Of a stretch of 15,269 nt of DNA, positions 5,211 to 12,206 are shown piece by piece (position 1 is the first letter of the stretch; every line of letters begins with the position of its first letter). The stretch comes from Pseudomonadota bacterium (GTDB lineage: Bacteria > Pseudomonadota > Alphaproteobacteria > Sphingomonadales > Sphingomonadaceae). Where the stretch lies: contig JAEZES010000017.1 of assembly GCA_023432995.1 (NCBI GenBank), positions 1 to 15,269 on the forward strand, given 5' to 3'. A program made the translations under genes and the position numbers. Below the pieces are notes generated by a model that had not been told where the DNA came from, ran no database searches, and saw only the letters and a program-made list of their open reading frames with translations.

Positions 5211-5999
5211 ATGCCAGTTTCGGCTCTCCAGGTCGCCCGTACCGGGCTTGAGGCGCAGGATGCGCGGATGCGCGTCATCGCCAACAACCTCGCCAACGTC
5301 GGCACCACCGGGTTCAAGAAGGACCGGGCCAATTTCGCCACCCTCGCCTACCAGGACGCCCGCGTCGCCGGGCAGCGCTCATCGGGCGAGACGGCCTACG
5401 CCACGGGGCTCAATCTCGGCACCGGTGTGGCGGTCCAGTCGACCAGCCAGATCGTCACCCAGGGCGCGATGCAGACGACCAACAACGGTCTCGATCTCGC
5501 GCTCGACGGCGATGGCTACTTCCAGGTCGAAATGCCCGGCGGCCAGCTCGGCTACACCCGGGCCGGCAACTTCGCGCTGTCGCCCGAAGGCCAGATCGTC
5601 ACCCAGCAGGGCTACACCGTGCAGCCGGCGATCACCGTCCCCGAGGGCGCCAGCTCGATCACGGTCTCGCCCGACGGGATCGTCACCGCGATGCTGGCCG
5701 GCGAGAGCGAACCGGCCGAACTCGGACAGATCCAGATCGCCAGCTTCACCAATCCGGCGGGGCTGCAGGCGATCGGCGACAACTTCCTCGTCGAGACCGC
5801 AGCGAGCGGCGCGGCCCAGCTCGGTCCAGGCGGCGAGCTCGGTCGGGGCAACATCCGGCAGGGCATGCTCGAAGCCTCGAACGTCAACATCGTCGAGGAG
5901 CTCGTCAGCATGATCGAGTGCCAGCGCGCCTATGAAATCAGTTCGAAGATGATCTCGTCGGTCGACGAGATGCTGCGCAACGCCAACCAGACCCTGTGA
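5211..5999 (+). CDS. flgG: FlgG, distal rod protein
   Basis: A 262-residue protein, matching the usual 260-262 length. It contains the FlgG N-terminal motif VIANNLANVGTTGFKKDRANF (about 22-42) followed by the FlgG-typical LAYQD segment, the GLDLALDGDGYFQVEMPGG block with YTRAGNFALS, and the C-terminal SNVNIVEELVSMIECQ plus AYEISSKMI helix. FlgG builds the rigid distal rod that the P and L rings surround. AAAAGGAG lies 9-10 bases before the ATG, a stronger site than its neighbours, as expected for a rod protein needed in about 24 copies. A single Cys (in IECQR) is a small oddity. Confidence 0.96.
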   Translation: MPVSALQVARTGLEAQDARMRVIANNLANVGTTGFKKDRANFATLAYQDARVAGQRSSGETAYATGLNLGTGVAVQSTSQIVTQGAMQTTNNGLDLALDGDGYFQVEMPGGQLGYTRAGNFALSPEGQIVTQQGYTVQPAITVPEGASSITVSPDGIVTAMLAGESEPAELGQIQIASFTNPAGLQAIGDNFLVETAASGAAQLGPGGELGRGNIRQGMLEASNVNIVEELVSMIECQRAYEISSKMISSVDEMLRNANQTL

Positions 6000-6004
6000 G
6001 ACCC

Positions 6005-6661
6005 ATGATGATCGGAAAAGTCACGGCATCCGCCGCGCTCGCGCTTGCGCTTGCCGCCTGCACGAGCGAACGCCCGGCCGGCTTCGCCGCCACGCTCCCG
6101 CCGCCGCCGGCCGCCAACCAGGCCCCGGCCGACGGGGCCATCTTCAGCGCCGCCAGCGGGTATGCCCCGCTGCACTACGGCCAGCGCGCACACCGCGTCG
6201 GCGACCTGGTGACGGTCGTGCTGGTCGAACGGACCACGACCTCGAAATCGGCCGACTCAACGCAGCAGCGCGACGGCGGCATCGCTCTCCGGCCGCCGAC
6301 CGTCGGCCCGTTCGCCTTCGACCCCAATGTCCTTAATTCCGGCGGCTCGTCGTCGTTCAATGGAGGCGGGGACGCGTCGCAGACGAGTTCGCTGAGAGGC
6401 GACCTCACCGTCACGATCGCGGAAGTGCGGCCCAACGGAACGGCCCTGGTCAGAGGTGAAAAGCTCATGCAGTTCAGCCAGGGAGAGGAGTGGGTCCAGC
6501 TCGCGGGCATCATCCGCCTGGCCGACATCGACGTCGACAACCGCATTGCCTCGCCGCGGGTCGCCGACGCGCGGATCACTTACGCGGGCAACGGCGCGAT
6601 CCAGCGCGCCAGCCGCGAAGGCTGGCTGTCGCGCTTCTTCAACACCGTGACGCCGTTCTGA
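6005..6661 (+). CDS. flgH: FlgH, L-ring lipoprotein
   Basis: 218 residues from ATG at 6005; a GTG at 5996 overlapping the flgG stop (GTGA) is a possible alternative that would add three residues. The N-terminus is a lipoprotein signal with lipobox LAAC at about residues 16-19, so Cys19 should be lipidated and the protein anchored in the outer membrane. The FlgH core is clear: RVGDLVTVVLVERTTTSKSA, then LRGDLTVTIAEVRPNGTALV, a GEKLMQFSQGEEWVQLAGI block, ADIDVDNRIASPRVADARI and a C-terminal SREGWLSRFFNTVTPF tail. It forms the L-ring bushing around the distal rod in the outer membrane. Confidence 0.95.
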   Translation: MMIGKVTASAALALALAACTSERPAGFAATLPPPPAANQAPADGAIFSAASGYAPLHYGQRAHRVGDLVTVVLVERTTTSKSADSTQQRDGGIALRPPTVGPFAFDPNVLNSGGSSSFNGGGDASQTSSLRGDLTVTIAEVRPNGTALVRGEKLMQFSQGEEWVQLAGIIRLADIDVDNRIASPRVADARITYAGNGAIQRASREGWLSRFFNTVTPF

Positions 6662-6671
6662 GGTGCGCGCG

Positions 6672-7772
6672 ATGATCCGCCAGATCCTGCTGACGCTCGG
6701 CGCCGTCCTCGCCCTCACCGCCTCTCCCGCCGCGGCCGAGCGGGTGCGAGACCTCGGCACGTTCCAGTCGGTCCGCTCGAACCAGCTGACCGGCTACGGC
6801 ATCGTCGTCGGCCTCGACGGCAGCGGCGACGACAACTTCGCCTACCTGACCCAGGCCATGCGCGGCGTCTCCGGCCGCTTCGGGCTGCAACTGCCGCCCG
6901 GGGTCAACCCGGCGCTGAAGAACGCCGCGGCCGTGATGATCACCGCCGAGCTGCCCGCCTTCGCCAAGCCGGGCCAGCGGATCGACGTCACCGTCTCGGC
7001 GATCGGCAAGGCCAAAAGCCTGCGCGGCGGGGCGCTGATCATGACCCCGCTGTACGGCGCCGACGGCGAGATCTACGCCATGGCGCAAGGCAGTCTTGCG
7101 GTCGGCGGCCTCGGCGTCTCGGGCCGCGACGGCTCGCGGCTGACGGTCAACGTCCCCACGGTCGGCCGCATTCCTGACGGCGCCAGCGTCGAACGCATGG
7201 TGGCGACCGGGTTCGACCAGTCCGAGGTGCTGCGCTGGAACCTGGCCCAGGCCGACTTCCTCAACGCCTCGCGCGTGCGCGACGCGATCAACGCGGAATT
7301 CCCCGGGACCGCCTCGATCGAGGACGGAGTGACCCTGGCGCTGCGCCTACCGCTCGCCCCCGACACCCGCGCCAGCATGATGGCGGCGATTGAGATGATC
7401 GAGATCGATCCCGCCGAGAGCGCAGCCCGGGTCATCGTCAACAGCCGAACCGGCACCGTGGTGATCTCGAGCGCCGTTCGGCTGGCCCCGGCGGCGATCA
7501 GCCACGGCAGCCTCGTCGTGCGGATCAGCGAGGATCCCTTGGTGGTCCAGCCCGAGCCGTTCAGCCGCGGACAGACCGCAGTCGAGGAAGACAGTGCGAT
7601 CGATGTCGAGCAGGGAGGCGGCAATCACGTCTCGCTGTTCGAGCCCGGGGCCTCGCTGGCCGAGGTGGTCGATGCCCTGAACATGCTCGGCGCGAGCCCG
7701 GCCGACCTCGTGGCGATCCTCGAGGCGCTCAAGCAGGCCGGTTCGCTCAAGGCTGAGATGGTGGTCATATGA
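6672..7772 (+). CDS. flgI: FlgI, P-ring protein
   Basis: 366 residues, the normal length. A signal peptide MIRQILLTLGAVLALTASPAAA should be cut before ERVRDLG, the usual first residues of mature FlgI. Conserved blocks are NQLTGYGIVVGLDGSGD, LPPGVNPALKNAAAVMITAELPAF, GQRIDVTVSAIGKAKSLRGG, LIMTPLYGADGEIYAMAQGS, the VIVNSRTGTVVI block and a C-terminal SLAEVVDALNMLGASPADLV motif. I chose ATG 6672 because GAGGTG lies six bases upstream; a GTG at 6663 would add three residues. FlgI builds the periplasmic P ring with FlgA's help. The stop overlaps the flgJ start. Confidence 0.96.
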   Translation: MIRQILLTLGAVLALTASPAAAERVRDLGTFQSVRSNQLTGYGIVVGLDGSGDDNFAYLTQAMRGVSGRFGLQLPPGVNPALKNAAAVMITAELPAFAKPGQRIDVTVSAIGKAKSLRGGALIMTPLYGADGEIYAMAQGSLAVGGLGVSGRDGSRLTVNVPTVGRIPDGASVERMVATGFDQSEVLRWNLAQADFLNASRVRDAINAEFPGTASIEDGVTLALRLPLAPDTRASMMAAIEMIEIDPAESAARVIVNSRTGTVVISSAVRLAPAAISHGSLVVRISEDPLVVQPEPFSRGQTAVEEDSAIDVEQGGGNHVSLFEPGASLAEVVDALNMLGASPADLVAILEALKQAGSLKAEMVVI

Positions 7773-8068
7773 TCGCGCCCATCACACCCGGCACGCCAGC
7801 TGTTGCGTCCGGCGCGCCGCCGGCCAGCGAACGCGAGCGCCTCGGCGCCGCCGCCCAGCAGTTCGAAGCGATCCTGGTCCGCCAGCTGCTCGCCGCCGCC
7901 CGGAGCACCGACTTCGGCGGCGACGAGCTGTTTGGCGGCGAGGGCGAAGCCACGTTTCGCGAGATGCGCGACGCCGAGTTCGCCCGCATCGCCAGCGAAA
8001 CCGGGGCGATCGGCCTGGCCGCGCAGATCGAGGCCCAGCTCGCCCGCCACCTGCGGACGGAGGGCTGA
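7769..8068 (+). CDS. flgJ: FlgJ-type rod-binding protein without muramidase domain
   Basis: A 99-residue protein matching the FlgJ N-terminal (rod cap) domain: QFEAILVRQLLAAAR (about 31-45) corresponds to the family phrase qFEalflqqmLk.mR, followed by an acidic glycine stretch (FGGDELFGGEGEATFREM) where others have G.s.....y.dm.d, and a final IGLAAQIEAQL helix. Enteric FlgJ adds a C-terminal peptidoglycan hydrolase; here the gene ends before it, as in many Alphaproteobacteria, so a separate lytic enzyme must open the wall for the rod. ATGA overlap with flgI; flgK follows after three bases. Confidence 0.88.
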   Translation: MIAPITPGTPAVASGAPPASERERLGAAAQQFEAILVRQLLAAARSTDFGGDELFGGEGEATFREMRDAEFARIASETGAIGLAAQIEAQLARHLRTEG

Positions 8069-8071
8069 CGC

Positions 8072-9409
8072 ATGGCCTCTGATCTCCTCTCGATCGGCGC
8101 CAGCGGCGCGCGGGCCGCACGCAGCGCGCTCGACGTCACCGCGCAGAACATCGCCAACGCCTCGTCCGATGGCTACGTCCGCCGCAGCGTGCGGCTGGAG
8201 GAAGTGTCAGCCGCGGGCGGCCAGTTGCGCATCGGCGACATTTCGCTTTCGGGCGTGCGCATCGCCGGCATCGCTCGCAACGCCGACATGTTTCGCCAGG
8301 CCGAAGTGCGCCGGACGAACGCCGACGCGAGCCGCGCCACCGCCGAGCTGACCGGCTTGCAGAACATCGAAAGCGCCATCGAGCAGGCGGGCATCTTCCC
8401 GGCGATCGTCGAATTCGAGGGATCGCTCCGCCAGCTCGAATCCGATCCTGTCGACCCGTCGCTGCGCGCGGCGGTCGTGGCCTCGGCCGAGACGCTGGCG
8501 AGCAAGTTCAACATCGTCGCGCAAAGCCTCGATTCGGTTGCCCAGGGGGCCCAGTTCGAGGCCGGGGCGGCGGTCAACGAGGCGAACGTGCTGGCGACCG
8601 AGCTTGCCCGGATCAACGTCCGGCTGGCCCGCGCGGGGGCCGGAAGCAGCGACCGCGCCAGCCTGCTCGACCAGCGCGACCTGATGCTCGAACGCCTGAG
8701 CGGCATCGCCGACATCCACACCACCTTCGCTACCGACGGCGGCGTCACGGTTCGCGTCGCCGGCAGCAGCGGGCCGGTGCTGGTCGCCGGCGGCAACACT
8801 TCGCCCGTCGGTATGACCGTGGCGGGGGACGGTACCCTGGCGTTCGACGTCGGCGGGACCGCGGTCTCGCTCAGCGGGGGATCGCTCGCGGGCCGCGCGC
8901 TCGTGCTCGTCGACGTCGTCGCCGCGCGTACCCGGCTCGACACCCTCGCATCCGACATCGCCACGCTGGTCAACGATTCGCAGGCCGCCGGTGCGGCGCT
9001 CGACGGCTCGGCGGGCCAGCCAATGTTCACCGGAACCACAGCTGGCACGCTCCGGATGGCGTTCACCGACGGAACCTTGATCGCCACGGCTCCGCTCGGT
9101 TCCCCCGCGGGAAGCCGCGACGCGTCGCGGCTGATCGCGCTGCGCTCGGCGTTCGAAACCGACGGCGCCGCCGAACAGATGAATAACATCCTGTTCGACG
9201 TCTCCAGCCGCGTCGCCAGCCACGAGATCACCACCGAGGCACTGGACGCGATCGCCTCCTCGGCGCGCATCTCGCTCGAACAACAGGCCGGAGTCGACCT
9301 CGATACCGAAGCGGCCAACCTGGTCCGCTACCAGCAGGCGTTCCAGGCCTCGGCCCGGGCGATGCAGGCCGCGTCCGACATCTTCGACACGCTGATCGGG
9401 ATTGGATGA
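8072..9409 (+). CDS. flgK: FlgK, hook-filament junction protein 1
   Basis: 445 residues, at the short end for FlgK (about 450-550). The N-terminal domain holds LDVTAQNIANASSDGYVRRSV (about 24-44), the FlgK form of the axial-protein motif, then the coiled-coil D1 region with ELARINVRLARAGAGSSDRASLLDQRD, a FlgK hallmark around residues 175-210. The C-terminal helix (VDLDTEAANLVRYQQAFQAS and AMQAASDIFDTLIGIG) is the classic FlgK ending. The middle is rich in Gly/Ala/Thr beta strands. GGAGG at 8058-8062 serves as ribosome binding site. FlgK joins the hook to FlgL and the filament and is a FlgN client. Confidence 0.95.
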   Translation: MASDLLSIGASGARAARSALDVTAQNIANASSDGYVRRSVRLEEVSAAGGQLRIGDISLSGVRIAGIARNADMFRQAEVRRTNADASRATAELTGLQNIESAIEQAGIFPAIVEFEGSLRQLESDPVDPSLRAAVVASAETLASKFNIVAQSLDSVAQGAQFEAGAAVNEANVLATELARINVRLARAGAGSSDRASLLDQRDLMLERLSGIADIHTTFATDGGVTVRVAGSSGPVLVAGGNTSPVGMTVAGDGTLAFDVGGTAVSLSGGSLAGRALVLVDVVAARTRLDTLASDIATLVNDSQAAGAALDGSAGQPMFTGTTAGTLRMAFTDGTLIATAPLGSPAGSRDASRLIALRSAFETDGAAEQMNNILFDVSSRVASHEITTEALDAIASSARISLEQQAGVDLDTEAANLVRYQQAFQASARAMQAASDIFDTLIGIG

Positions 9410-9413
9410 GCCG

Positions 9414-10325
9414 ATGATCGACCTCAGCACCGGAGCGTTCTTCGAGCGGGCCACACGGCAGATCGGCACCCTGCGCGAACGCGCCAACGAATTGCAGCGG
9501 CAGATCGGGAGCGGCGAGCGGCTGTCGCGGTCGTCGGACGACCCGGTCGCGGCGGCGCGCCTGCGCACGCTCGCGCGGCGCGAGCGGCTGTCCGAGGTCG
9601 ACCAGCGCAATGCCGACCGGGCGATGGGCGACCTGCAGCTGACCGACAAGGCGCTCGGCTCGCTCGCTGCGCTCGCCGCCCGTGCCAAGGAGCTGTCGAT
9701 GCAGGCGGCCAACGGCACGCTCGGCGCCAAACAGCGCGAACTGCTCAAGGCCGAAATCGACGGGCTGCGCGAGAGCATGCTGCTGGTCGCCAACAGCCGC
9801 AATGGGGCGGGACAGGCGCTGTTCGGCGGCCAGGCCCCCGGCCTCGCCTACGACGACACGGGCGCCGGCGTCGTCTACGTCGGCACGGCCACCGCCGAGA
9901 GCGTCGGCATCGGCGACGGCCAGTCGGTGACCCGCGCGATGACCGGCCCCGAGGTGTTCAGCTTCGACCAGGGCGGCACCCCGACGGACATGTTCGCGGT
10001 GCTCGGCGCGCTGTCGCTCGCGCTGCAGGATCCCCTCGCCGATCACCCCGCAGCGGGGCTGGCGGCGTTGGCCGGCATCGATGCGGGCCTCGACAAGGTC
10101 GCCACCGCGCAGACGATCATCGGCTCGCGGATGGGCTGGATCGAGATCATCGACCAGCGGCGCGTGATGACCGGCGAGCTGGTCGCCGACGAAAGGGCCG
10201 ATATCGGCGGCGCCGATCTGGCGACGACGATGACCCGGCTGCAGGAAGTGATGACCGTTCTCGAAGCCAGCCAGGCGAGTTTCATCCGCCTCGCCAGCCT
10301 TTCCTTGTTCGACCAGCTCCGCTGA
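9414..10325 (+). CDS. flgL: FlgL, hook-filament junction protein 2
   Basis: 303 residues from ATG 9414; an in-frame TTG at 9402 overlapping the flgK stop would add four residues but is a rarer start. The flagellin-like N-terminal helix holds LQRQIGSGERLSRSSDDPVAAARL (about 26-49), matching the FlgL phrase iasGkr...psDDP.aa. A second helix includes LAARAKELSMQAANGTL. The short central part has LFGGQAPGLAYDD, and the C-terminal helix (LATTMTRLQEVMTVLEASQAS) is the usual FlgL ending with QAS. It forms the layer between FlgK and the filament and is exported with FlgN. Last structural gene before motAB. Confidence 0.94.
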   Translation: MIDLSTGAFFERATRQIGTLRERANELQRQIGSGERLSRSSDDPVAAARLRTLARRERLSEVDQRNADRAMGDLQLTDKALGSLAALAARAKELSMQAANGTLGAKQRELLKAEIDGLRESMLLVANSRNGAGQALFGGQAPGLAYDDTGAGVVYVGTATAESVGIGDGQSVTRAMTGPEVFSFDQGGTPTDMFAVLGALSLALQDPLADHPAAGLAALAGIDAGLDKVATAQTIIGSRMGWIEIIDQRRVMTGELVADERADIGGADLATTMTRLQEVMTVLEASQASFIRLASLSLFDQLR

Positions 10326-10331
10326 CGCGGG

Positions 10332-10347
10332 CCTAGGGGGTACCTAG
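10332..10347. promoter_or_regulatory. CTAG-containing inverted repeat just upstream of motA
   Basis: The 26-base gap between flgL and motA holds CCTAGGGGGTACCTAG, in which CTAGG (10333-10337) and CCTAG (10343-10347) are inverted around five bases; CCTAG is also a direct repeat with an 11-base period. CTAG is scarce in the rest of the window (two others noticed). The GGGGG in the loop may also serve as a poor ribosome binding site for motA, so a bound factor or an RNA fold here could change MotA synthesis. No known factor is identified. Confidence 0.3.
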
Positions 10348-10351
10348 TAAG

Positions 10352-11215
10352 ATGTATGCGGCAATCGGGATCGTCCTCCTGCTGGTCATGGTGTTCGGCG
10401 GCTTTGTCCTGACGGGCGGCGCCCTCGAACCCGTGCTGCATGCGATCCCGCACGAGATGCTGATCATCGGCGGCGCCTCGCTCGCCGCGCTGGTGACCGG
10501 CAATTCGCTGCACCAGCTCAAGGCGATCGGCGGCGGCTTCAAGAAGGTGTTCAAGGGTCCGAAGCACAGCAAGCAGGACCACATCGACGCGATCGCGCTG
10601 ACGACCAAGCTGATGCGGCTGCTGCGCGCCGAGGGCCCGGTGGCGCTCGAAAGCCACGTGCAGGAACCGGAGAACTCGCCGATCTTCGTCGAGTACCCGA
10701 ACCTGCTCGCGAACAAGCCGCTGATCGAATTGATCTGCGATCCGCTGACCCTGCTGGTGGTCTCCTCTGGCTCACTCGAAACCCACGCCGTCGAAGATGT
10801 GATGGACAACGCGTTGCGGACCCACTTCCACGAACAGCGCGAGCCGCAGCATGCGCTGCAGAGCCTGGCCGACGCCCTTCCCGCGCTCGGAATCGTCGCC
10901 GCGGTGCTCGGCGTGGTCAAGACCATGGGCTCGATCGACGAACCGCCGGCCGTGCTCGGCGCGATGATCGGCTCGGCGCTGGTCGGGACTTTTCTCGGGG
11001 TGCTGCTAGCCTACGGAATCGTCGGCCCGATGGCCTCGCGCCTGAAACAGGTGCTCGAGCAGGACGAGCAGATCTTTCATGCCGTCAAGCAGGTCATCAT
11101 CGCCAGTCTGCATGGCCACCCGCAGCCGCTGGTGGTCGAGAGCGCACGCTCGGGCTTGGGCGATTCCGTCCGGCCGCGCCTGACCGAGCTGCTCGATAGC
11201 CTGCGGGGCCGCTGA
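10352..11215 (+). CDS. motA: MotA, proton-driven flagellar stator subunit
   Basis: 287 residues with the full four-segment MotA layout: TM1 (about 4-22), TM2 (35-51, MLIIGGASLAALV), a cytoplasmic loop of over 100 residues, TM3 (174-192, ADALPALGIVAAVLGVVK) and TM4 (about 200-225). P177 and P226 correspond to the two prolines important for torque, and R92 and E100 (R, Gly at +3, Glu at +8) to the pair that faces FliG in E. coli MotA. The NSLHQLKAIGGGFKKVFKGP segment after TM2 is typical of the long MotA group. The ATG lies 26 bases after flgL; motB follows after one base. It makes the proton channel that turns the motor. Confidence 0.95.
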   Translation: MYAAIGIVLLLVMVFGGFVLTGGALEPVLHAIPHEMLIIGGASLAALVTGNSLHQLKAIGGGFKKVFKGPKHSKQDHIDAIALTTKLMRLLRAEGPVALESHVQEPENSPIFVEYPNLLANKPLIELICDPLTLLVVSSGSLETHAVEDVMDNALRTHFHEQREPQHALQSLADALPALGIVAAVLGVVKTMGSIDEPPAVLGAMIGSALVGTFLGVLLAYGIVGPMASRLKQVLEQDEQIFHAVKQVIIASLHGHPQPLVVESARSGLGDSVRPRLTELLDSLRGR

Positions 11216-11216
11216 C

Positions 11217-12047
11217 ATGGCGAGCGCCCCTGCGGGCCGCAACGAGCCCGCGCCGATCATCGTCAAGAAGGTCATCGTTCAGGGAGGCGACGGCCATCAC
11301 GGCGGAGCCTGGAAGGTGGCTTACGCCGATTTCGTCACGGCGATGATGGCGTTCTTCCTGCTGCTGTGGCTGCTCGGCTCGACTACCGAAGCCCAGCGCA
11401 AGGGGCTCGCCGACTACTTCACGCCGACGCTGGTCAAGCTCAAGGAACAGAGCGCCGGATCCAACGGGCTGCTCGGCGGCGCCTCGCTGACCGACCCCGA
11501 CAACTACCCGCATCGCGCGGCACAGACCGGCAGCCAGGCGATCACCGTGCCGCGGGATGCGAGCGGCGGCGCCAGGGAAGGCGCGTCGCAGATCAAGCGC
11601 ATGCGCGAGCGGCTCGAACAGCGGGTCGCCCGCGACGCGCGGCTGCGCCAGCTGATGCGCCAGGTGCGGATGGTCGATACGACCGAGGGCACGCGCATCG
11701 ACCTCGTCGACGACGCCGATTTCTCGATGTTCGCCCTCGGCACGACCGTGCTCACACCGGACGCGCGCAAGTTGCTCGGCGCGATCGCCACGACGGTGGC
11801 TCCGGAAAGCGAGCTGATCACGATCCGCGGGCACACCGACGCGTTGCCGTGGAAAAGCGGCGTCAAGGCCAACAACTGGTCGCTCTCGGCCGGGCGCGCC
11901 GAGGCGACGCGCCAGGCGCTCCTGCGCGAGGGGATCGGCGAACGGCGGTTCCGCCGCATCGAAGGCGTGGCCGATCGCGAGCTGCTGATCGAGGCCAACC
12001 CGCAGGATCCGCGGAACCGTCGGATGTCGATCCTGCTGTCCCGCTGA
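11217..12047 (+). CDS. motB: MotB, peptidoglycan-anchored stator subunit
   Basis: 276 residues. A short cytoplasmic N-terminus with KKVIVQGGDGHHGGAWKVAY leads into the single membrane segment ADFVTAMMAFFLLLWLL; D38 is the proton-binding aspartate. A plug/linker with polar, Gly-rich sequence (about 60-130) precedes the OmpA-like peptidoglycan-binding domain (about 150-275), with FALGTTVLTPDARKLL, IRGHTDALPW, NNWSLSAGRAEATRQ and NPQDPRNRRMSI all present. It anchors the stator to the wall and completes the proton path with MotA. One base separates it from motA. Last gene of the rightward operon. Confidence 0.96.
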   Translation: MASAPAGRNEPAPIIVKKVIVQGGDGHHGGAWKVAYADFVTAMMAFFLLLWLLGSTTEAQRKGLADYFTPTLVKLKEQSAGSNGLLGGASLTDPDNYPHRAAQTGSQAITVPRDASGGAREGASQIKRMRERLEQRVARDARLRQLMRQVRMVDTTEGTRIDLVDDADFSMFALGTTVLTPDARKLLGAIATTVAPESELITIRGHTDALPWKSGVKANNWSLSAGRAEATRQALLREGIGERRFRRIEGVADRELLIEANPQDPRNRRMSILLSR

Positions 12048-12118
12048 CGCCTGCGCCGCCCCAACGCGGTCAGATCCGCAAGCCAGCTCCGCATAACTTA
12101 GGTTAGGACCAAGAAATC

Positions 12119-12151
12119 AAGGCCATACGAAGAACCACGTAGTTTGGCCTT
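12119..12151 (+). terminator. Imperfect hairpin between motB and the c-di-GMP gene, possible terminator
   Basis: AAGGCCA (12119-12125) pairs perfectly with TGGCCTT (12145-12151), and inside them TACG (12126-12129) pairs with CGTA (12138-12141). The result is an 11-bp stem with a 3-base bulge and 8-base loop, followed by the short pyrimidine run TCCTTC. It lies about 70 bases after motB in a locally AT-richer stretch. It could end the flg-mot transcript or act as an operator for the next gene; there is no strong U-tract. Confidence 0.35.
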
Positions 12152-12206
12152 TCCTTCGGCTAATCGAATGTCTGCCATGTCTGCCCGATGCAACGGGCGA
12201 GAGGAC

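Noticed and set aside
8207..9802. A long minus-strand open frame across flgK and flgL.
   Set aside because: Antisense shadow of two well-conserved genes; composition is typical of the reverse frame of GC-rich coding DNA.
12144..12206. TTG start for the PAS-GGDEF-EAL protein, adding 21 residues.
   Set aside because: TTG is rare as a start, there is no ribosome binding site, and it lies within the hairpin at 12119-12151. ATG 12207 has AGAGG just upstream.
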